64,000 nucleotides of DNA from Semisulcospira habei. Its lineage: Eukaryota; Mollusca; Gastropoda; Semisulcospiridae. The notes under the pieces are model-generated. The model worked only from the letters and a program-made list of their open reading frames with translations. It was not told the DNA's origin and did not search any database. The translations under genes were made by a program, and so were the position numbers. The stretch spans positions 123,426,951-123,490,950 of the forward strand of contig BTPG01000002.1 of the NCBI GenBank assembly GCA_036245525.1, given 5' to 3'. This document shows, piece after piece, positions 42,434-52,933 of this stretch (positions within the stretch are counted from its first letter, which is position 1; each line of letters starts with the position of its first letter).

Positions 42434-43873
42434 TTAAGTCTGATCTGGGGGTAAGGAGTTTTTCCCCCCTTTTTCCTTTACCTTGGAAGGAGTTGAAGAA
42501 ACAGAGGGGGGCCGGCTCCCGGGCCTCCTCTGGTTCTTCGGAGAGGAAGGGGGTGGAGCTGCCGCAGCATCAGCAACAACAACTTCCACTCCCTCCATCC
42601 GCTCCTCCAGTGCAGCATATTTGTTTTGAAGGGGCACATCTGTGTTCCCCTTCTGGGCCCGTGCGCACAGCGGTCCCATAGATTTCTTAGACTTCTGGTC
42701 CTGGGCAGCGTTCCTGCCGCTAGAGTTAGCGGCCTTAGAAGGCTGACCAGAGCCAGAAGCCTTTGGAGTTGACTGACTAACAGGTTTGGGTGGGGGCTGA
42801 GGCTTAGGGGCAACAGAAGGCGGCACAACCGGACCGGCAGTGTCCGCCCTCTGCGTTCCCTGGCTCCTTGTCACCACCGGAGGAGGGTTACTCTCCAGGG
42901 GCGAGAGGAGCCGAGGCTCCGCCCCCAACCAAGAAGTTGGGGTCTGACATGAAAAGTCTTTGGTGGGGCGCTTGCCTGCCACCGCTGCACTAAAAGTATA
43001 CACTGAGGTGTTAGAGGTTGGGGCAACCGCAGCTGCACCAGGGCCTTCAACCAGTTTTTTGGCATCCAGAAAGGACAGCCCCTTCTCCACACGCACCTGC
43101 TGAATCTTGCACTCGGATATCCAACGAGGGCATTTCTTATCCGAAGCCATATGCGCCCCCTGGCAATTCACACACAGCGGGGTGGCTGTGCAGGACTCAG
43201 CAGAGTGTCCGGGCCTAGCGCAACGGGCGCATGAAGCCTCTGCCTGATGGCAAGTCTTCTGCCCATGGCCATACTTTTGGCACTTAAAGCACCGGAGGGG
43301 AAGAGGGACGTACTTTTTCACTCTCAGGGAGTAGTAACCTCCCCAGATGGTAGTAGGAGGGGTGGGGGTGCCAAACGTCAGGATGATGGTAGGGAGACGG
43401 ATCTCCCCACCACCTCGCTTGGAAGCGAAGCGCCTGACGCAAGTCACCCCCTGAGACTTAAGGTTCCTTACAAGTTCATCTTCTGACAGTTCTGCCAAAG
43501 CTTGATCTTTGATTACGCCTCTTGACGAATTCATAGTTTTGTGGGGTGTGACTTCCACAGGAGTGTCTCCGATGGAAGAGAGCCCCAGTAGCCCGCTGGA
43601 GTGTGCCCGAGTACGGCACTCCACCAGCAAGTCACCAGACCTGAGGCGCTGGGCGTCAGGCCTGCCAACACGGCTCCTGAGGGTCTCCCCCACCAGAAAA
43701 GGATGCAGCTTGGTAACTGGTTTCTCCTTCATCTTGCTATGGACAATGAGGAAGCGAGGCCATACGGCCGCCGCCTGAGGCGTCGCTTCCTCACAGTCTG
43801 AATCACTGTCATGTGCAATGTCGGTGTCTATGTGCCGTTTCTGTGCTAGTTTTGGTTTTTTGGTTTTATCCAT
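42434..43873 (-). CDS. LINE ORF1: Gag-like nucleic-acid-binding protein
   Basis: It is 479 residues and intact. The N-terminal half carries a folded region with SDCEEATPQAAAVWPRFLIV and GVTCVRRFASKRG. The centre has CCHC zinc knuckles (CFKCQKYGHGQKTC, CARCARPGHSAESC and CVNCQGAHMASDKKC). The C-terminal part is Pro/Ser/Lys-rich and probably disordered. Such proteins bind the LINE RNA. It ends two bases upstream of the ORF2 start, suggesting reinitiation or coupled translation. A decayed second copy is at 47452-48600. Confidence 0.9.
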   Translation of the reverse strand: MDKTKKPKLAQKRHIDTDIAHDSDSDCEEATPQAAAVWPRFLIVHSKMKEKPVTKLHPFLVGETLRSRVGRPDAQRLRSGDLLVECRTRAHSSGLLGLSSIGDTPVEVTPHKTMNSSRGVIKDQALAELSEDELVRNLKSQGVTCVRRFASKRGGGEIRLPTIILTFGTPTPPTTIWGGYYSLRVKKYVPLPLRCFKCQKYGHGQKTCHQAEASCARCARPGHSAESCTATPLCVNCQGAHMASDKKCPRWISECKIQQVRVEKGLSFLDAKKLVEGPGAAAVAPTSNTSVYTFSAAVAGKRPTKDFSCQTPTSWLGAEPRLLSPLESNPPPVVTRSQGTQRADTAGPVVPPSVAPKPQPPPKPVSQSTPKASGSGQPSKAANSSGRNAAQDQKSKKSMGPLCARAQKGNTDVPLQNKYAALEERMEGVEVVVADAAAAPPPSSPKNQRRPGSRPPSVSSTPSKVKEKGGKNSLPPDQT

Positions 43874-44379
43874 ATTATATTAGTAGAGATATTCATCCCC
43901 CGGGGGTCCCCGCCCGCCACCGAGCCCAACAAGGGAAAGTGCAACTGTCGGCGGGTCTCCAGCCGACGCACAATGGAGACTGCCCGAAAGATATACTCAA
44001 GGGGGTAAGCCCGATTGAACCGTTTGAGCCACCGCCTTCTATCACACCGTTGAATGCAGGGGAATACTGGCGTAAAGCACCTAATCAGCAGCAGAAGCTA
44101 TAGCATGGTGCTCCGTATAGCAACCCGCATGTCAACAGTGGGATAGGGCTCAACGTGACAAGAGCCGATTGACTAGGCCGGTACGACTAGCCTCCCGTTT
44201 AGGTAGAAGTCAAGGCCGAAGTGGAGTGTTGGCACCAGTGAGCCGCAGCCCAAAGGGAACCTCAGCCACCAGGATCCTCTTCTCCCCCGACACGGGTCTC
44301 CAAGCACGGCAAACACTTGGGATCCAAAGGACCAAAAAGTCACGAGTATTTTTAAGGACCAATCCAACATGGTACGACC

Positions 44380-44725
44380 TAGGTTAGCACAGCTCCTTAA
44401 AAACCGGACCAGTGAAAAGGCTGAACAACATATCTGCTGACATCAAGTCCTAATCCTGGACAAAGATGGCACCCGTCCGCTAGCCCACTCAGTCAGGGAC
44501 TGAGCAGACTACCCACCTACGCCACGTGGAGGCCGGTGCCGGGTAGGCGTGGGGGGTGGGGGGTGGAAGAACCGGAGTACCCGGAGAAAGAATCCCCAAC
44601 GGTCCGCCCGAATTAATGGTGACACTTACCAGAGGAGAAAAGTCCGACGCCGAAACCCGGCATCAAACCTCGCACTTTTGGCATTGGTGGCAGGCGCCTT
44701 AACCACTGCGCCACGGACCGCCCCA
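44380..44725 (-). mobile_element. tRNA-derived SINE
   Basis: On the minus strand the 5' end reads GTCCGTGGCGCAGTGGTTAA, containing a polymerase III A box (TGGCGCAGTGG at 44703-44713). A B box (GGTTTGATGCC at 44659-44669) follows at tRNA-like spacing. The body extends about 280 bases to the LINE 5' end at 44379. It lies inside the hAT-like transposon's coding remnant. Confidence 0.7.
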
Positions 44726-44739
44726 CGGATACTGACTGA

Positions 44740-45418
44740 AGTGTCAGAGCTCATGTTTCCTAACACCTCAAAAATATGTTCCCCTGACGAAGATGAGTTG
44801 CAAGTTGGACCACACAACAGTTCTGTTTTGATTGCTCCATTATGATCCCTCGTACAACGATTCGCCTCCTTCCTGACTGGCATCTGTTTCCGGCTGATCA
44901 CAAATGGTCCTTTTTGCATGCTGTCAGCAAGCTCAGAAGCTTTAGCTTTGCTGCAAGCTTTGATTATTTGCATTGTCTGCTGTACTGTTTAGCGATGTCA
45001 CTGTCCGGGAACATTGTTCGGAACAATGGGCCCGCATGATCAGCTGGGCTGATGGGTATGTTGTGCTCGATAAAAATGTGCAAACTTCTCTGCCCGGATT
45101 GTTAAGCTTCCAGATGTTTCAGGTTTGCTTGAAGTAAAAAAAAAACTTGTCAGTTTTTTTGCTTTTGTTTGCGCAGCACTTTTCTTTGTAGCAAGTTGTT
45201 GCACAATGCCTAGTGACATCGTTTAATCCACAATGACCGATTTTGAAATCTAATTCACGTGTAACACAGCGAGCATGTCGCTGTGACACTTTGGACGTGG
45301 TTATGCACGGATAGTCGTTGGAATAACGTTGCAAAAACTTCTGGTGCTACACTGTTTTCACCTCAGCATCGCCGCTGCAATCAGCACTTTTACGTTTTAA
45401 CGATTCATCGTCACCCAT
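44740..45418 (-). pseudogene. hAT-like transposase remnant (BED-type start)
   Basis: An ATG at 45416-45418 opens MGDDESLKRKSADC. After a stop come a Cys/His segment with RELDFKIGHCGLNDVTRH (a degenerate BED-like finger) and, in other frames, NIPISPADHAGPLF, FPDSDIAKQYS and SKAKASELADSMQKGPFVIS. The last is the stretch preceding the first catalytic acidic residue in hAT-like transposases. KTELLCGPTCNSSSSGEHIFEVL follows. Several frameshifts and stops are present, and the remainder is missing or displaced by the SINE and LINE. It belongs to the surrounding CAGAGATGCC element. Confidence 0.6.
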
Positions 45419-46039
45419 TGTAAAACAGCAAAATCCCGAGAACTACTGAACTGAACTCACACTATTTCCAATCATGTGTATTTCAGATTCCGATTGGTTG
45501 TGCTAATCAGAGGACACTTCTGATTGGCTCATTATCTCGCGGGAAACGCGATGGCTCGGCGGTATAAGAACAGCAAAGTCAGTGAGAAATTGGTCACCCC
45601 ACCCCCCACCCCCTTGGCCCCCCCCCCCTCCCCCGGGCGAAATCAGCGATAGCTGGAAGCCCTAGTCATTTAAAAATTGCACTTGAGAAATTGGTAACAT
45701 TTAGCGGACAATTTCAGCGCTTTTTTCGCCGGAAGATAATTTATTTGGCCATAAAAAAATTAATTTTGGCGTAAGAAAATATGGCGAACCGGAAGAGTTG
45801 GCATCTCTGTATAGCGGATTTTCCAGCCATAGATCATTGAAATAACCCGAACCCGGCATTTTGATTTTTTGCGTGGAGACGCTGGATGTCTACAAAGGGA
45901 GGTAATTCGCAGATCTCATTTCCAGTTAGAAATCGAAAGTTGTTGATCGGAATGCCTGCTCTTATTCACTCGCTTTTGTATTTATTTATTTTCATTTTTA
46001 TGTTGAATAAACATGGCTGTGAGCGATGTACAATGTGGA

Positions 46040-46190
46040 TTCCATGTAGCTGTAGCAATCATTCAAAATTCCCAAAACTTTCACAAACCATACACATTTT
46101 TCATTTTTCAAAGACTTTCCAGGGCCTGGAAAATGGAATCCATTTTCCCCAAACTTTCCCAAATCTTCCCAAACGCTACGAACCCTGACA
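46040..46190 (+). mobile_element. hAT-type terminal fragment
   Basis: The end reads ...CCAGGGCCTGGAAAATGG...AAACGCTACGAACCCTG at 46190. This is a terminal inverted repeat style (CAGGGTTCGTAGCG when reversed) with repeated CCAAAACTTTC-like units. The matching opposite end was not found. Confidence 0.5.
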
Positions 46191-46364
46191 ATTTATAATA
46201 GACTTCAAACCTTTACAAAGACTGTACAGCTGCAAAGCACACATGTTTTAATTTACTCCTGCCAAATGGAGTTCCAGCGGAGAGGTCATGCTATGGCTCA
46301 AAGTAGTCAGCTGGACCTAAAGCAATGAGACTAAAGTTCCAGTGGACAGGCTTGACACAGTTCG

Positions 46365-46572
46365 AATTGCTCATAGAAAGTAGAACTTCAATGTTATTAT
46401 GAACTCACTCACAGATCTCTGATGACAGGCATTGAAATAGCTCTAGATGCTCATAGAAAATAGAATCTCAGTGTCATTATCTGCTAGAACTCATCACACA
46501 CACAGATCTGATGACAGGAACAGCTCAAAATGCTCATAGAAAGTACAACTTCAATGTCATTATCTGCTAGAG
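46365..46572. repeat. Minisatellite of three roughly 80-base units
   Basis: TGCTCATAGAAAGTAGAACTTCAATGTCATTATCTGCTAGA-type units recur at about 46368, 46449 and 46530, with shared ACAGATCT and GATGACAGG landmarks. The units are imperfect copies. Confidence 0.7.
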
Positions 46573-46892
46573 CACGTCAAGGCTCCCAGCTGTTGCTGCT
46601 TTAGTTTCTCATCGCTGGCAGCGCACTCAAATTGCTTATGTGAACTTGTTCCCACATGTCGAGTACAGTCAAACATACCACTGTGCTGGATGCTGAAATC
46701 CGCTTTGCACAACGTGCAGTGCGCATAGGCAATTCCCTTTCTTGTTGATACGAGGCACTCAAATTTCTCGTGATACATCGCCTTATATTTCTGCAAAGCT
46801 CTCTTTTTCTTGTTGTGGTCGCTGTGTAAGACTTTACAATCTGAATCGCTGTCAGATTCCTCCATTTCGTGTGCGCATTTTTCGTTCACCAT
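46560..46892 (-). CDS. BED-like zinc-finger N-terminal fragment, transposon type
   Basis: This is an intact 110-codon frame from the ATG at 46890-46892. After an acidic Ser/Asp-rich start it carries YAHCTLCKADFSIQHSGMF followed by DCTRHVGTSSHKQ, a Cys2-His2-like BED-type finger. The same pattern occurs in the decayed hAT-like gene at 45119-45418, so this is probably the start of a related transposase. The rest of the protein is absent because the frame runs into the minisatellite. It could be a single-exon remnant or a first exon. Confidence 0.5.
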   Translation of the reverse strand: MVNEKCAHEMEESDSDSDCKVLHSDHNKKKRALQKYKAMYHEKFECLVSTRKGIAYAHCTLCKADFSIQHSGMFDCTRHVGTSSHKQFECAASDEKLKQQQLGALTCSSR

Positions 46893-47194
46893 GTTGTCAG
46901 TCGACTAGAAAATTTGAACCGGAAGATGGAATTAATGTAAGTTTGTTTATATCTGATTGGCCATTGTTCGAAAGCAAAGGGCAATCCAACCAATCAAAAC
47001 ACGTAAGAAGAAAGTTAGACGGAAGTTACCGGCGAAGAACTGAAAGTACGATTTACAAATTTGAAAACGATGTTGACCTTGAAAGCGGAATCTTGCGATG
47101 CAAAACGCGTAATTTGAAGTGACAACGCGTAACAGCATAATGAGACCCTCAAAAGGGGAATTTATTATGCTCAAAGTGTAAGGTAAACACTAAA

Positions 47195-49130
47195 ACAGGT
47201 CTGCATCTGACCTCTGCCATGAGTGCCTCTCAGAGTCAGAACCTTTATAAATAACCTTAAATCCATTAAAGGAAAGTGCGTCAGATAACTTCAGGTAAGT
47301 CTCCTGAAGAGATATCAAAGAGGGGTTATAAGACTTAACTAAAAAATGTAATTCTCAAAGTTAGCATGAAAACCACGACAATTCCACTGAAGTAAAGAGT
47401 AACATAGTTACTTTTTTCATGGGGAAGAATAGCGGCTTCCTCCCTTTTCCTTTATTTTAGAGGGAGACGAAGAAACAGAAGGGGGCCGGCTCCTGGGCCT
47501 CCTCTGACTCTTCGGAGATGAGGGAGTGGAGTTGCCGCAACACCAGCTATGACAATTTCCACTCCCTCCATCGTCTCCTCGAGTGCAGCAAATTTGTTTT
47601 GAAGGGGGACTTCTGTGTCACCGTTCTGGATCCATGCGCACAACGGACCCATGAGTTTCTTTGCTGTCTGGCTCGGGGCAGCTTTCTTGCCGCTTGAATT
47701 AGTGGCCTTAGAAGGCTGACCAGATCCAGAAGCCTTTGCAACAGACAGACAGACAGGTTTGGGTGGGGGCTGAGGCTTAGGGGCAGCAGAGGGTGGTGCT
47801 ACCAGACTGGGAGTGTCCGCCTTCTGTGTTCCCTGGTTCCACGTCACCACTGGAGGAAGATTACTCTCCAGAAGCGAGAGGATCTGAGGCTCCGCCCCCA
47901 ACCAAGAGGTTGGTGTTTGACAACTAAAGTCTTCAGTGTGGCGTTTGCCCGCCACCACCGCACTGCATGTAAATGAAGTGTTTGAGCTGTTGGGAGCAGC
48001 CGTAGTTACTCTGGTGCTGTTGACAAGCTTTTTGGCATCCGCAAAGAACAGCCCCTTCTCCATACGCACCTGCTGAATCTTGCACTCGGAAAACCAACGG
48101 GGGCAGTTCTTGTCAGAAGCCATATGCGCCCCCTGGCAATTCACACACAGGGGGGCGGCTGTGCAGCACTCAGCAGTGTTCGGGCTTACTACAGCGGGCG
48201 CAAGAGGCCTCTGCCTGGCGGCATGTCTTCTGCCCATGGCCGTACCTTTTGGAACTTAAAGCACCCAGAGAGGGAGAGGGGCGTACTGTTTAACTTTTAG
48301 TGAGTAGTATCCTCCCCAGATAGAAGTAGGAGGGGTGGGGGTGCTGAACGTCAGGACGATGGTAGGGAGACAGATCTCACTTGGTAGCGAAGCGCTGGAC
48401 ATAGGTCACCCCCTGTGACTTCAAGCTCTTAACACTCTTGCCGACATGGCTCCTGAGGGTCACCACCACCAGGAAAGGGTGCAACCTGGAGACAGGCTTC
48501 TCTGGTACCTTGCTATGCAAGGCCAGATGGCCAAAGCCTGAGGCATCGCTTCCTCCCAATCTGAGTCGCTATCGTGTTCAAAGGCAGTGTTTAGGTGTCG
48601 TTTTTAACCAGTCTTTGTGCCATAACTAATATCATGCAGGAATTCATCCCCCAGGATCCCCACCCGCCACCAAACCCAACAAGGAAACGTGCATCTGTCG
48701 GCGGGTCTCCAGCCGACGCACGATGGAGACTGCCCGAAAGATATACTCAGAGGGTTAAGCCTGATTATACCGTCTGAACCACTGCCTTCTATCACGCTGT
48801 TGAATGCAGGGTAATACTGGCGTAAAGCACCTAATCACCAACAGAGGCTACAGCATGGTTTCTCCGTATATCAACCCGCACATCAACAGTGGGATAGGGC
48901 TTGACCTGACAACAGCCGATTGACTAGGCCGGTACAACTAGCCTCCCGTTTAAGTAGTAGTTAAGGCCAAAGTGGAGTGTTGGCACCAGTGAGCCGCAAC
49001 CCAAAGGGAACCTCAGTCACCAGAATCCTCTGCTCCCCTGACATGAGTCTCCAAGCACAGCAAACACTTGGGATCCAAAGGACCAACAACTAATGAGTAT
49101 TTTTAAAGACCAATCCAACATGATAAGACC
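47195..49130 (-). mobile_element. I-superfamily LINE, 5' part only (leader and ORF1), decayed
   Basis: The copy has the same 5' end (49130), leader and ORF1 as the element at 38517-44379. It continues only about 200 bases into the ORF2 region, stopping at 47195. ORF1 is broken into pieces (47452-48237 and 48377-48559), with a deletion in the zinc-knuckle region and several frameshifts. LINEs normally lose the 5' end, so a copy lacking the 3' end implies later deletion or recombination. Confidence 0.85.
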
Positions 49131-49243
49131 AGTGGTGGGGGAACATAGCAGCACCTTCCAAACAATTCACAGCAGTACATTTTAGTTAACTACTGGGGAA
49201 AAAATGAGGGGGGTCATGCTCATGAAGTATGTTGTAAACTCAC

Positions 49244-49489
49244 CCAGCAAACCTGATGTGCCATCTCCCCAGTAGATCTGTACATACACAGTGGAGTTGG
49301 TCGCCACCTGCCTATCCTGTCTGCGCACCACCAGCAGGTCCATCTGGGCATCACCATCAAAGTCACCAGGGGCAACACTAGCTATATAAGTGTTGTTGGA
49401 GTTCTTGCCATCGATCAGAGTCTTGCGAGTAAAACTCGCTGTTTTCTTTGTCAGTTCTTGCTGAGCTTGCAGCAGGTGCACCACCTTAC
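49244..49489 (-). CDS. ITFG1: ITFG1 (TIP/LINKIN) homologue, exon 2
   Basis: On the minus strand the exon is bounded by TTTGTACAG| (acceptor) and |GTGAGTTT (donor). It is 246 bases and joins in phase to exon 1 at 61287-61476. It encodes KVVHLLQAQQEL, then VAPGDFDGDAQMDLLVV, a calcium-binding FG-GAP-like loop (D-x-D-G-D-x-x-x-D), and YVQIYWGDGTSGLL. ITFG1 is a single-pass membrane protein with an extracellular FG-GAP beta-propeller, linked to cell adhesion and to RUVBL1/2 and tubulin in other animals. Reading frame and splice sites look intact. Later exons lie to the left and were not found in this window. Confidence 0.85.
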
Positions 49490-49884
49490 CTGTACAAACA
49501 CACATATAATATACAAAATGTCTTAAGCCACAACTGGTGCACAAAAATGAAATTGCACAGTATTTCCTGAGTTGCATACCAGTTCGAAAATCTGTACCAC
49601 TATTTTAACCCTTTGACTGTGGGTAGCAGTTTTAGTCGCTATGGATTCCTGCAGGAATCACTGCAACTAAAACCACTACTGACAGCCAAGGGGTTAACAA
49701 TATTTTTGTCATACTGGTATTTTAACCACAAATTTAATATCACTGTTCCAAACCATTTATGCACACATGAGCACACAGTCGCATACACTACACTCTCTCT
49801 CTAGTTGTGTCAGTGTGACTCGAGCGCCTTCGAGTTGTATTCTCAATTTCAATTTTCATTGTTGCTGTTTGAATTACACTTTAA

Positions 49885-50000
49885 GTTCCTTCTATTTATA
49901 GAAGGGACATTTTAGGATGGGTCACGGTTGGGCGAAATTTAGCATACATGTGCATGATGTCAATGGTGGGCAGGCCTAAACCTCTGACAACTGAAGTAAC
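49885..50000 (-). repeat. End fragment of the 7.9-12.2 kb repeat family
   Basis: In inverse orientation it matches 12140-12245: the CCTTCTATTTATAGAAGGGAC palindrome, then TTTTAGGATGGGTCACGG, GATGTCAATGGTGGGCAGGC and ACAACTGAAGTAAC. Only the terminal roughly 115 bases are present. Confidence 0.7.
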
Positions 50001-50339
50001 AAAAAAGGCAAAGCCATTATGGCTCACGTGTATGACCGATTTACATACGTGTGACCTTTGTGACAAGGGCTGGCTTCTGAAGCAGCAAAATCCATGTTTT
50101 CTGAAAATGTAAGTATTTTTCAAACATCTGTCAACCCCCTGTGACCCTTGACCTTTGTGATACGATTAAATTAGTATGCATAGGAAGGTCTTATCATCAG
50201 CTATCTTTGTATCAATTTTGGTTGAAAAATTTGCAAACATTTGGGAATACCTACAATTTTATCAAAAAATCAGCATTTTACACACATTTGCCAAATTTGG
50301 TTGAAAAATTTGGGAATTTTCAAAGCCGAAGCCAAGACA

Positions 50340-52300
50340 GGAGGTAAAGACAATTCAGAAGGCAAGTGATTTCTATAATTATCTATATCCCGTAGTCTTG
50401 CCGACCTTTGGGGCACCACTGATGACTTGGCAACCAGCTCCTTCCATTCCTCTCTGTTTTCTGCCATTCTTAGCGTATCGCCCAGCCTCAGTCCTGTCCA
50501 CTCTGAGATATTGTCCTCCCATCTTTTCCTCTGTCTTCCTCTCCTTCGTCCTCCTTGCACAGTGCCTTGCAGGATTGTTTTGGCATGCCCTGCTGAACGT
50601 GTGACATGCCCATACCACTTCAGTTTGCGTTTTTTCACAATGGCTAATAGGTCTTCATAGGGCCTGATGGCTTGCCTGATTCTGCTTCACACTTCCTCGT
50701 TCGTGATGTGATCTCTGTATGAAATGCCAAGCAGCCTTCAAAAACATCTCATTTCAGTGGCTTGTATCCTCCTTTCAAGGTCTGCTGTGAGGGTCAATGA
50801 CTCACAGGCATACAAGAACACCGAGATGACTAAGGAGCGCATCAGTCTGATCTTGGAGCAATGCATGATGTTTCCGTCCTTCCATATGGTCTTCAATCTT
50901 GTCAGTGCTGTTGTTGTCTGCGCAATCCTGGACAGTATTTCTGGTTTTGATCCCTCATCTGTCACAATGGCTCCTAAGTAGTTGAATTTATTAACTGTTT
51001 CCAGTTTTTGGCTTCCAATCATGACGTCAGTGCCAATGCCACTGGTGTTATTTGTCATCAGTTTGGTCTTCTCTGCACTGATTTCCATCCCATACGCAAT
51101 GGCTGTACTGTCCAGCTTTTCCACCAGCTGAGCCAGCTCCTTCTCTGTTCCTGCAAGGCCATCAATGTCGTCCGCAAAGCGCAAGTTCGTGATTGTTCTG
51201 CCTCCAATACTGACAGTTCCTTCATGATCTTTCAGAGCGTCTGTCATGATTCTTTCCAGGAAGATGTTGAAAATAGTAGGTGGGAGCAAGCAGCCTTGTC
51301 CGACTCCGACTGTAGTCCTAAACCAGTTTCCTATTTTGCCATTGAAGCAGACTGCGCTAGTGGCCTTGTTGTAAAGGTTTGCTATGACTTTGATCAGGTT
51401 GGCATTGATGTTGTATAGCTTCATGGGAACCAAAGGGCTGCATGCCACACCCTGTCAAACACTTTCTTAATTAAAATCCACAAAGACATGATAGAGGTCT
51501 TGCTGGTGCTGGAGGTACCTCTCACATAGAACTCTCAGGTTGAAGATCTGCTCAGTTGTGCTGCGCCCTGGTCTGAAGCCTGCCTGTTCCTCAGCTATGA
51601 TTTTCTCTGCCTGTTCAGTAGGATGGCATAAGACTGATCATGCGATAATTCTGGCATTGATGTAAGTTGCCTTTTTTGGGGAGAGTTATTATAAATGATT
51701 GGGTCCATGGTGTGGGCCAATCCACTGACTGCCAGATCTTATTGCAGATTGTTACTAAGGCGCTAATCATGTCTTCTCCCCCTTCTTGGACTAGCTCTAC
51801 AGGGATATTGTCTGCTCCTGCTGCCTTCCCTTTTTACAGCGACTTCACTGCAGCCTCTACTTCTTCTCGAAGGATGGGATAGTTGCCATTATTGGTCACG
51901 GGTGGGTTGACAAGTATGCCTGCGTCCCCTGTAGATCGGTGGTTGTACAAATCTGAGCAGTACTCTGTCCATCTCTTCAGTATGTCATTGTCTTCCGTAA
52001 GACAGTTCCCTTCACTATCTTGAATGATCGAGGAGCGTCCTTGTTTTACACTGGTCAGGTCTTTCACCAGCTGGTATGCATTTTTGCTATTATTTTTGTT
52101 CAGATTTTCTTCTACGTGTTTACACTGATCTTCAATCCACTTATTCTTTGCCTTTTTATACTTTTCTTGATATCCTGGTTAATTTCCCTGTATTGTTTAG
52201 CTCCTTCTACCTCCGATTTCTTTTTCTTTAATTTTCTACGCTTGTCACATAGAGCAAAGATGTCAGCTGAGTTCATTACAGTACTGAGCACCAAAAGGGG
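50340..52300 (-). mobile_element. RTE-like LINE, reverse transcriptase region, decayed
   Basis: Minus strand, from upstream to downstream: a pre-RT segment (LTSVKQGRSSIIQDSEGNCLTE, ILKRWTEYCSDLYNH) at about 51834-52067 and a broken palm region with TVGVGQGCLL. The catalytic box is FADDIDGLAGTE (near 51170) and further motifs are NKFNYLGAIV, SVFLYACESLTL, then KRKLKWYGHVTRS and GRRRGRQRKRWED at about 50480-50620. Multiple frameshifts and stops are present (near 50740, 51430-51680 and 51830). No endonuclease was found. It lies in the first intron of the ITFG1 homologue, in the same orientation as the gene. Confidence 0.8.
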
Positions 52301-52779
52301 TCAGTGTGGTGCTATTCAGATTTTTATCAAAATAAGGCATGTAGTGACATTTCTGTTGTTGCAATGCATTAAGATAATGTTAATGTATAAATTTGTATAT
52401 TTTGGGCTATCTGCATGATGAATTTAATTGTGAACTGATAATAAAATGTTGAAATAGTGGCCCAAAATGGCTTCCCTAAAGAGGAATGGTATCAGTGGGT
52501 GAACACGAAGATTGTGACTACATCAGTGCATCATTACAAGAAATTATTTTTTTAAATTTAGGCTTCATTCATTGAAAAATCAGTGCTAAACTTTTTTTTT
52601 TTTCACTTTAGAACTGGTTATTGACACACTTATGGACGAAAAGTGGCGTTTCGGACGCACAACGAAGTGACCCACTGCAACATATTTTTTCACTTTTCCA
52701 AAGTTGGCAACAAGATAAGATCCGCTTGTCCACTATGTGCATCAACAAACTATACCCAAAATACTTCATTTTGTACCAT

Positions 52780-52920
52780 GCTTACTTACTTACTTACGCC
52801 TGTCACCCCTACCCGGGTATAGGCCGTCAACGAGAGACCTCCAGCAACTCCTGTCCTGTGCTTCTCCTTCGATTCTACTCCAGGTGGTTCCCAGTCTCTT
52901 GATGTCTGCTTGGAGGTCTC
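52780..52920 (-). mobile_element. Tiny RTE LINE insertion with 13-bp target duplication
   Basis: The 141 bases match the 3' end of the LINE at 54890-56602 in inverse orientation (CTTACTTACTTACGCCTGTCACC...TGCTTGGAGGTCTC). CATTTTGTACCAT flanks both sides (52767-52779 and 52921-52933). Confidence 0.9.
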
Positions 52921-52933
52921 CATTTTGTACCAT

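Larger units (their letters stand above)
38517..44379 (-). mobile_element. Full-length I-superfamily LINE
   Basis: It runs from a (TTAG)n tail at 38517 to a 5' end at 44379. The 5' end is defined by comparison with the second 5' copy, which loses similarity at the equivalent base (49130). It contains a 5' leader of about 500 bases, ORF1 (42434-43873), ORF2 (38739-42431) and a 220-base 3' untranslated region. At 5.9 kb it is complete and carries only one visible stop. A clear target duplication was not found. Confidence 0.9.
37992..45809. mobile_element. hAT-like DNA transposon hosting a LINE and a SINE
   Basis: The ends are inverted: CAGAGATGCCAACCCC at 37992 and the complement of CAGAGATGCCAACTC ending at 45809. 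Both are flanked by TATAGC (37986-37991 and 45810-45815), a 6-base direct repeat. Its own coding remnants are on the minus strand at 44740-45418. A full-length I-type LINE (38517-44379) and a tRNA-derived SINE (44380-44725) occupy most of it. hAT elements normally duplicate 8 bases, so superfamily assignment is tentative. Confidence 0.6.

Noticed and set aside
39054..43801. Several plus-strand frames of 60-140 codons
   Set aside because: They lie opposite the intact LINE ORF1 and ORF2 and have no motifs of their own.
44655..44725. A functional tRNA gene
   Set aside because: A and B boxes are present, but the sequence does not give a proper acceptor stem and is followed by a SINE body.
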